This document shows positions 62,051 to 64,000 of a stretch of DNA of 64,000 nucleotides, one piece after another (within the stretch, counting starts at the first letter, position 1; every line of letters starts with the position of its first letter). Source of the DNA: an uncultured Cyclobacteriaceae bacterium (GTDB taxonomy: Bacteria; Bacteroidota; Bacteroidia; Cytophagales; Cyclobacteriaceae); assembly GCA_937146645.1 (NCBI GenBank), contig CAKZRQ010000012.1:1-64000 (forward strand). Reading direction: 5' to 3'. Both the position numbers and the translations under genes were made by a program. The notes under the pieces are model-generated. The model was given only the letters and a program-made list of their open reading frames with translations. It ran no database searches and was not told the origin of the DNA.

Positions 62051-62160
62051 TAGTTGCGTGGGTTAGCACTAAACTTTGCAAGTACATCCAAACTGAAAAT
62101 CCGCAAGGATTTTCAGAAGAAGGCGAGAACAAGCAATTCTTATAGCCATTGTTACCCACT
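62051..62160. repeat. attC-like inverted-repeat spacer A, 3' of the GNAT gene
   Basis: Outer arms GTGGGTTA (62058-62065) and TTACCCAC (62152-62159) pair with one mismatch. Inside is a perfect 10-bp hairpin, CTGAAAATCC (62093-62102) and GGATTTTCAG (62107-62116), around GCAA. The element lies between two minus-strand genes, at the 3' end of the GNAT gene. The canonical integron core sequences are not evident. Confidence 0.45.
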
Positions 62161-62165
62161 GTATT

Positions 62166-62690
62166 TTAAAGTTCTTTTTTCATTGCAATAAATTCGAAAT
62201 TTTCTTTACCAATTTGAAAGTCGTGCTCACCAATTTTTTCAAATCCGTTTTTTTTGTAAAAATTTATTGCTCTCTCGTTACTGTTAAGCACGGAAAGCCA
62301 CACTTTATTAAAATTCAATTCCTTGGCTTTTTTCAAGAGAAGATCTTGTAATTCAAATCCAATTTTCATTGACAGAAAGTCTTTCAAAACGTAGATTTTC
62401 TGAAGTTGGCAAACGTCATTTGATTCAATAAATTCTGAATTGGAATTTAGTTTAAGTTTGGCATATCCTACTGGTAATCGGTTTGCAAAAGCTATCCAGA
62501 AAATGTTGTTTGGTTTCTTAATTCCATCTTCAATTTTTTGAACTGAAAATGTCAAATTGTAGTAATCGATCAAATCTTTTTGATCTCTAAAAAAATGTCC
62601 AAATGTTTCCGTAAATGTTATTCTCCCAAGTAGAGCAATAAATTGTGCATCTTCTTTTTTCGCTAATCTGATTTCAATAGTATTCATCAA
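62166..62690 (-). CDS. GNAT family N-acetyltransferase
   Basis: 174 residues. Acetyl-CoA fold: IEIRLAKKEDAQFIALLGRITFTETFG at the start, FWIAFANRLPVGYAKLKL, LQKIYVLKDFLSMKIGFELQDLLLKKA (the pyrophosphate-binding loop), and VWLSVLNSNERAINFYKKNGFEKIGEHDF. Substrate not identified. AT-rich compared with the genes 5 kb upstream (by eye). Flanked by inverted-repeat spacers at both ends, like a cassette. Confidence 0.88.
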   Translation of the reverse strand: MMNTIEIRLAKKEDAQFIALLGRITFTETFGHFFRDQKDLIDYYNLTFSVQKIEDGIKKPNNIFWIAFANRLPVGYAKLKLNSNSEFIESNDVCQLQKIYVLKDFLSMKIGFELQDLLLKKAKELNFNKVWLSVLNSNERAINFYKKNGFEKIGEHDFQIGKENFEFIAMKKEL

Positions 62691-62719
62691 TCGTTGAAGG
62701 TTATGATGTATTGTGTGTG

Positions 62720-62816
62720 GCTAACGTTGCGTATCGCTCGCTCAGTGAGCGTTATATTTCATATAGATTCGGATTTATGAGCGTTAGCTATCCAATTCAG
62801 GGGTATAACGCTCACT
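62720..62816. repeat. attC-like inverted-repeat spacer B, 3' of the unknown 209-aa gene
   Basis: AGTGAGCGTTATA (62744-62756) is exactly complementary to TATAACGCTCACT (62804-62816). GCTAACG (62720-62726) is complementary to CGTTAGC (62782-62788). TGAGCGTTA or its complement recurs about four times. On the minus strand, GTTAGCC and AGCTAAC each differ by one base from the integron core forms GTTRRRY and RYYYAAC. No integrase is present in the window. Confidence 0.5.
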
Positions 62817-62863
62817 TTTTGAAACTAGGAACTTGAATCTAGATTCTCTAATGGGGATGGAGT

Positions 62864-63493
62864 TTAATCCTCTACCAAATCCACATTAATTTTCTTAATG
62901 GGTAAGGGAGCGAGCATGTCATGCATAGAACGACTTCCGGTGTAAAGAGAACTTATTTTTATTTGCCTGGTTGAAGCCACAAAGTCAAATAGGACCTCAT
63001 TAAAATAGTTGTTAATCAACCATTTATCAAAGTGTCGGCCAGTGACACTGGTAAATATGGACTTAGCAGTGTAATCATCAGGTTTTAACTTAATTACCAC
63101 TCGATAGCGCTTACCCATCTGTGGCTGAAATCGTAAAACTAATTGTCTGGATTCCGGTAGGTAACCAGGTCTTCCTGCATCTACACGTCCCCAATAGACA
63201 TTTTCAGGATAAACATCTATGCTGGACAATTGAAACTTCCCATAGAATTCTACAACCTCCATATCTTTATCTTTCAACTTCGTTGGTGTGATTTCCCATG
63301 ATCTGTTCGTTTTTAATCTCAGAAGCGTACCTCTTTTAACAGATTCACCTGGTATGCTAGCTATATCCTTTGGCTCTAAACGTCTTAATTGAGAATTGGA
63401 GACACGATTTGAAGTAGTGGTCTTTAATTTAACAGGTTTGATTTTGATGTTTTTACTAATACTTCCAAGGTTGCTGAACTGTTTCTTTGACAT
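62864..63493 (-). CDS. Uncharacterised 209-aa protein
   Basis: 209 residues with no signal peptide. The first 45 residues are basic and likely disordered (KNIKIKPVKLKTTTSNR). The rest is beta-rich (SSIDVYPENVYWGRVDAGRPGYLPESRQLVLRFQPQMGKRYRVVIKLKP) and ends FDFVASTRQIKISSLYTGSRSMHDMLAPLPIKKINVDLVED. I do not recognise a family. It is the first gene of the minus-strand run that includes the GNAT and HExxH genes and is followed by the attC-like spacer B. Confidence 0.55.
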   Translation of the reverse strand: MSKKQFSNLGSISKNIKIKPVKLKTTTSNRVSNSQLRRLEPKDIASIPGESVKRGTLLRLKTNRSWEITPTKLKDKDMEVVEFYGKFQLSSIDVYPENVYWGRVDAGRPGYLPESRQLVLRFQPQMGKRYRVVIKLKPDDYTAKSIFTSVTGRHFDKWLINNYFNEVLFDFVASTRQIKISSLYTGSRSMHDMLAPLPIKKINVDLVED

Positions 63494-63887
63494 GATTTTC
63501 TTGATTTAAAAGTGAATAAAAAATTTCCCGAGATGGGGAGCATTAATCTTTTGACTCAAGATCCTTTACCAAAAAATCACAAAAATCTAATTTGAATAAA
63601 ATTGCCTGAACCCAATCCCTTTCATAAATTAAGGCTATTTGGACCCTTTTGCAAGTTTGTTGCACTTGAGTTTAGATTTTAATCAATTGATGCTCAAATA
63701 ATTAACTAATTCCCTTGACCACTTTGACCTGACTACACATAGGAAGCCAAACCCTCTTTTCAGGACGGTTTATCTAAAAATGATCTTGTTGGATTAATGG
63801 CGAGAATCTGAAAGTGTTATAGAAATTATTCTAGGTTTTAAAGGCCCTTTTCGATAATTTGAATCTGACAATTAAAAATTTTTAGAT
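63494..63887. other. 394-bp gap, no gene seen
   Basis: AT-rich, no plausible coding frame. It holds the palindrome ATCAATTGAT (63682-63691) and short inverted TTGAG/CTCAA around it. A near -7 element (TAATTTG, about 30 bases before the ATG at 63888) is one base short of the consensus. Confidence 0.5.
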
Positions 63888-64000
63888 ATGAAAAAACTAT
63901 TACTGGTGGCAGTAGTCTGCCTTATTTCATTTGGTGCTAATGCACAAGCAAAGAAGTATTTAAACCTGGGCGGCATCGGAACTGGTCTTTATGGAGGACT
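63888..64000 (+). CDS. Exported protein, truncated by the window end
   Basis: 37 complete codons from the ATG. Signal peptide MKKLLLVAVVCLISFGANAQ followed by AKKYLNLGGIGTGLYGG. The start of the mature part, alternating with glycines, resembles small outer-membrane barrel proteins, but the rest lies outside the window. Confidence 0.75.
   Translation, partial: MKKLLLVAVVCLISFGANAQAKKYLNLGGIGTGLYGG

Noticed and set aside
62010..62863. A complete integron
   Set aside because: No integrase in the window and no exact core sites; only cassette-like spacers can be claimed.
1..64000. CRISPR array, prophage or insertion sequence
   Set aside because: No regularly spaced direct repeats, phage structural genes or transposases were seen.

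Overview
The window looks like a chromosomal segment of a Bacteroidota bacterium, most likely Cytophagales and close to Cyclobacteriaceae (Algoriphagus-like). This placement is inference. It rests on type IX secretion (T9SS) cargo with a PorP/SprF partner, two SusC/TonB-type receptors, a LytS/LytTR two-component pair, DUF5916, DUF3667 and DUF1080 proteins, PVC-type heme-binding lipoproteins, general absence of Shine-Dalgarno sequences, and a few promoter elements fitting the Bacteroidetes -7 motif TAnnTTTG. I recognise no prophage, IS element, CRISPR array, rRNA or integron integrase.

Layout. 1-200: tRNA-Arg(ACG), cut by the left edge, then a decayed copy of its 3' end, each followed by a terminator. 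0.3-7.8 kb: a small lipoprotein, an outer-membrane barrel, a sulfotransferase overlapping a START-domain protein, a convergent RND-transporter/LolA-like pair, and an MFS transporter. 7.9-21.7 kb: a T9SS cargo island with three giant minus-strand surface proteins sharing a variant type B sorting domain, yaaA embedded among them, and porP/sprF divergent. 21.7-31.3 kb: M48 protease, PhyH dioxygenase, a periplasmic TIM-barrel protein, a Tat-exported beta-propeller, VOC protein, histidine kinase, ThuA, a ketose-3-epimerase-like protein, then lytS/lytTR. 31.3-45.5 kb: an outer-membrane receptor opposite lytS across a perfect inverted repeat, an apparently exported methyltransferase, a membrane AraC regulator, small enzymes, a sulfatase, a membrane HExxH protein, an SDR, a TonB receptor/thioredoxin operon and a DUF5916 protein. 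45.5-53.6 kb: DUF3667, DinB and PH-domain proteins, pta-ackA, a pump-less ars operon with a visible ArsR-type operator, and PagL. 53.6-61.2 kb: an SDR and two divergent PVC-type heme lipoproteins, one followed by a DUF1080 hydrolase. 61.2-64 kb: three minus-strand genes separated by attC-like inverted-repeat spacers, then a truncated exported protein.

How the genes work together. The strongest theme is envelope and periplasm. T9SS cargo and PorP/SprF form a surface-adhesin module. DUF1080, ThuA, exported TIM-barrel proteins and cytochrome-bearing propellers fit a periplasmic keto-sugar (3-keto-glycoside) route. The lytS/lytTR pair probably controls the outer-membrane receptor divergent from it. 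Pta-AckA makes ATP from acetyl-CoA. Seven genes have only a TTG start available, mostly envelope genes. All family calls come from reading motifs by eye; no database search was possible.
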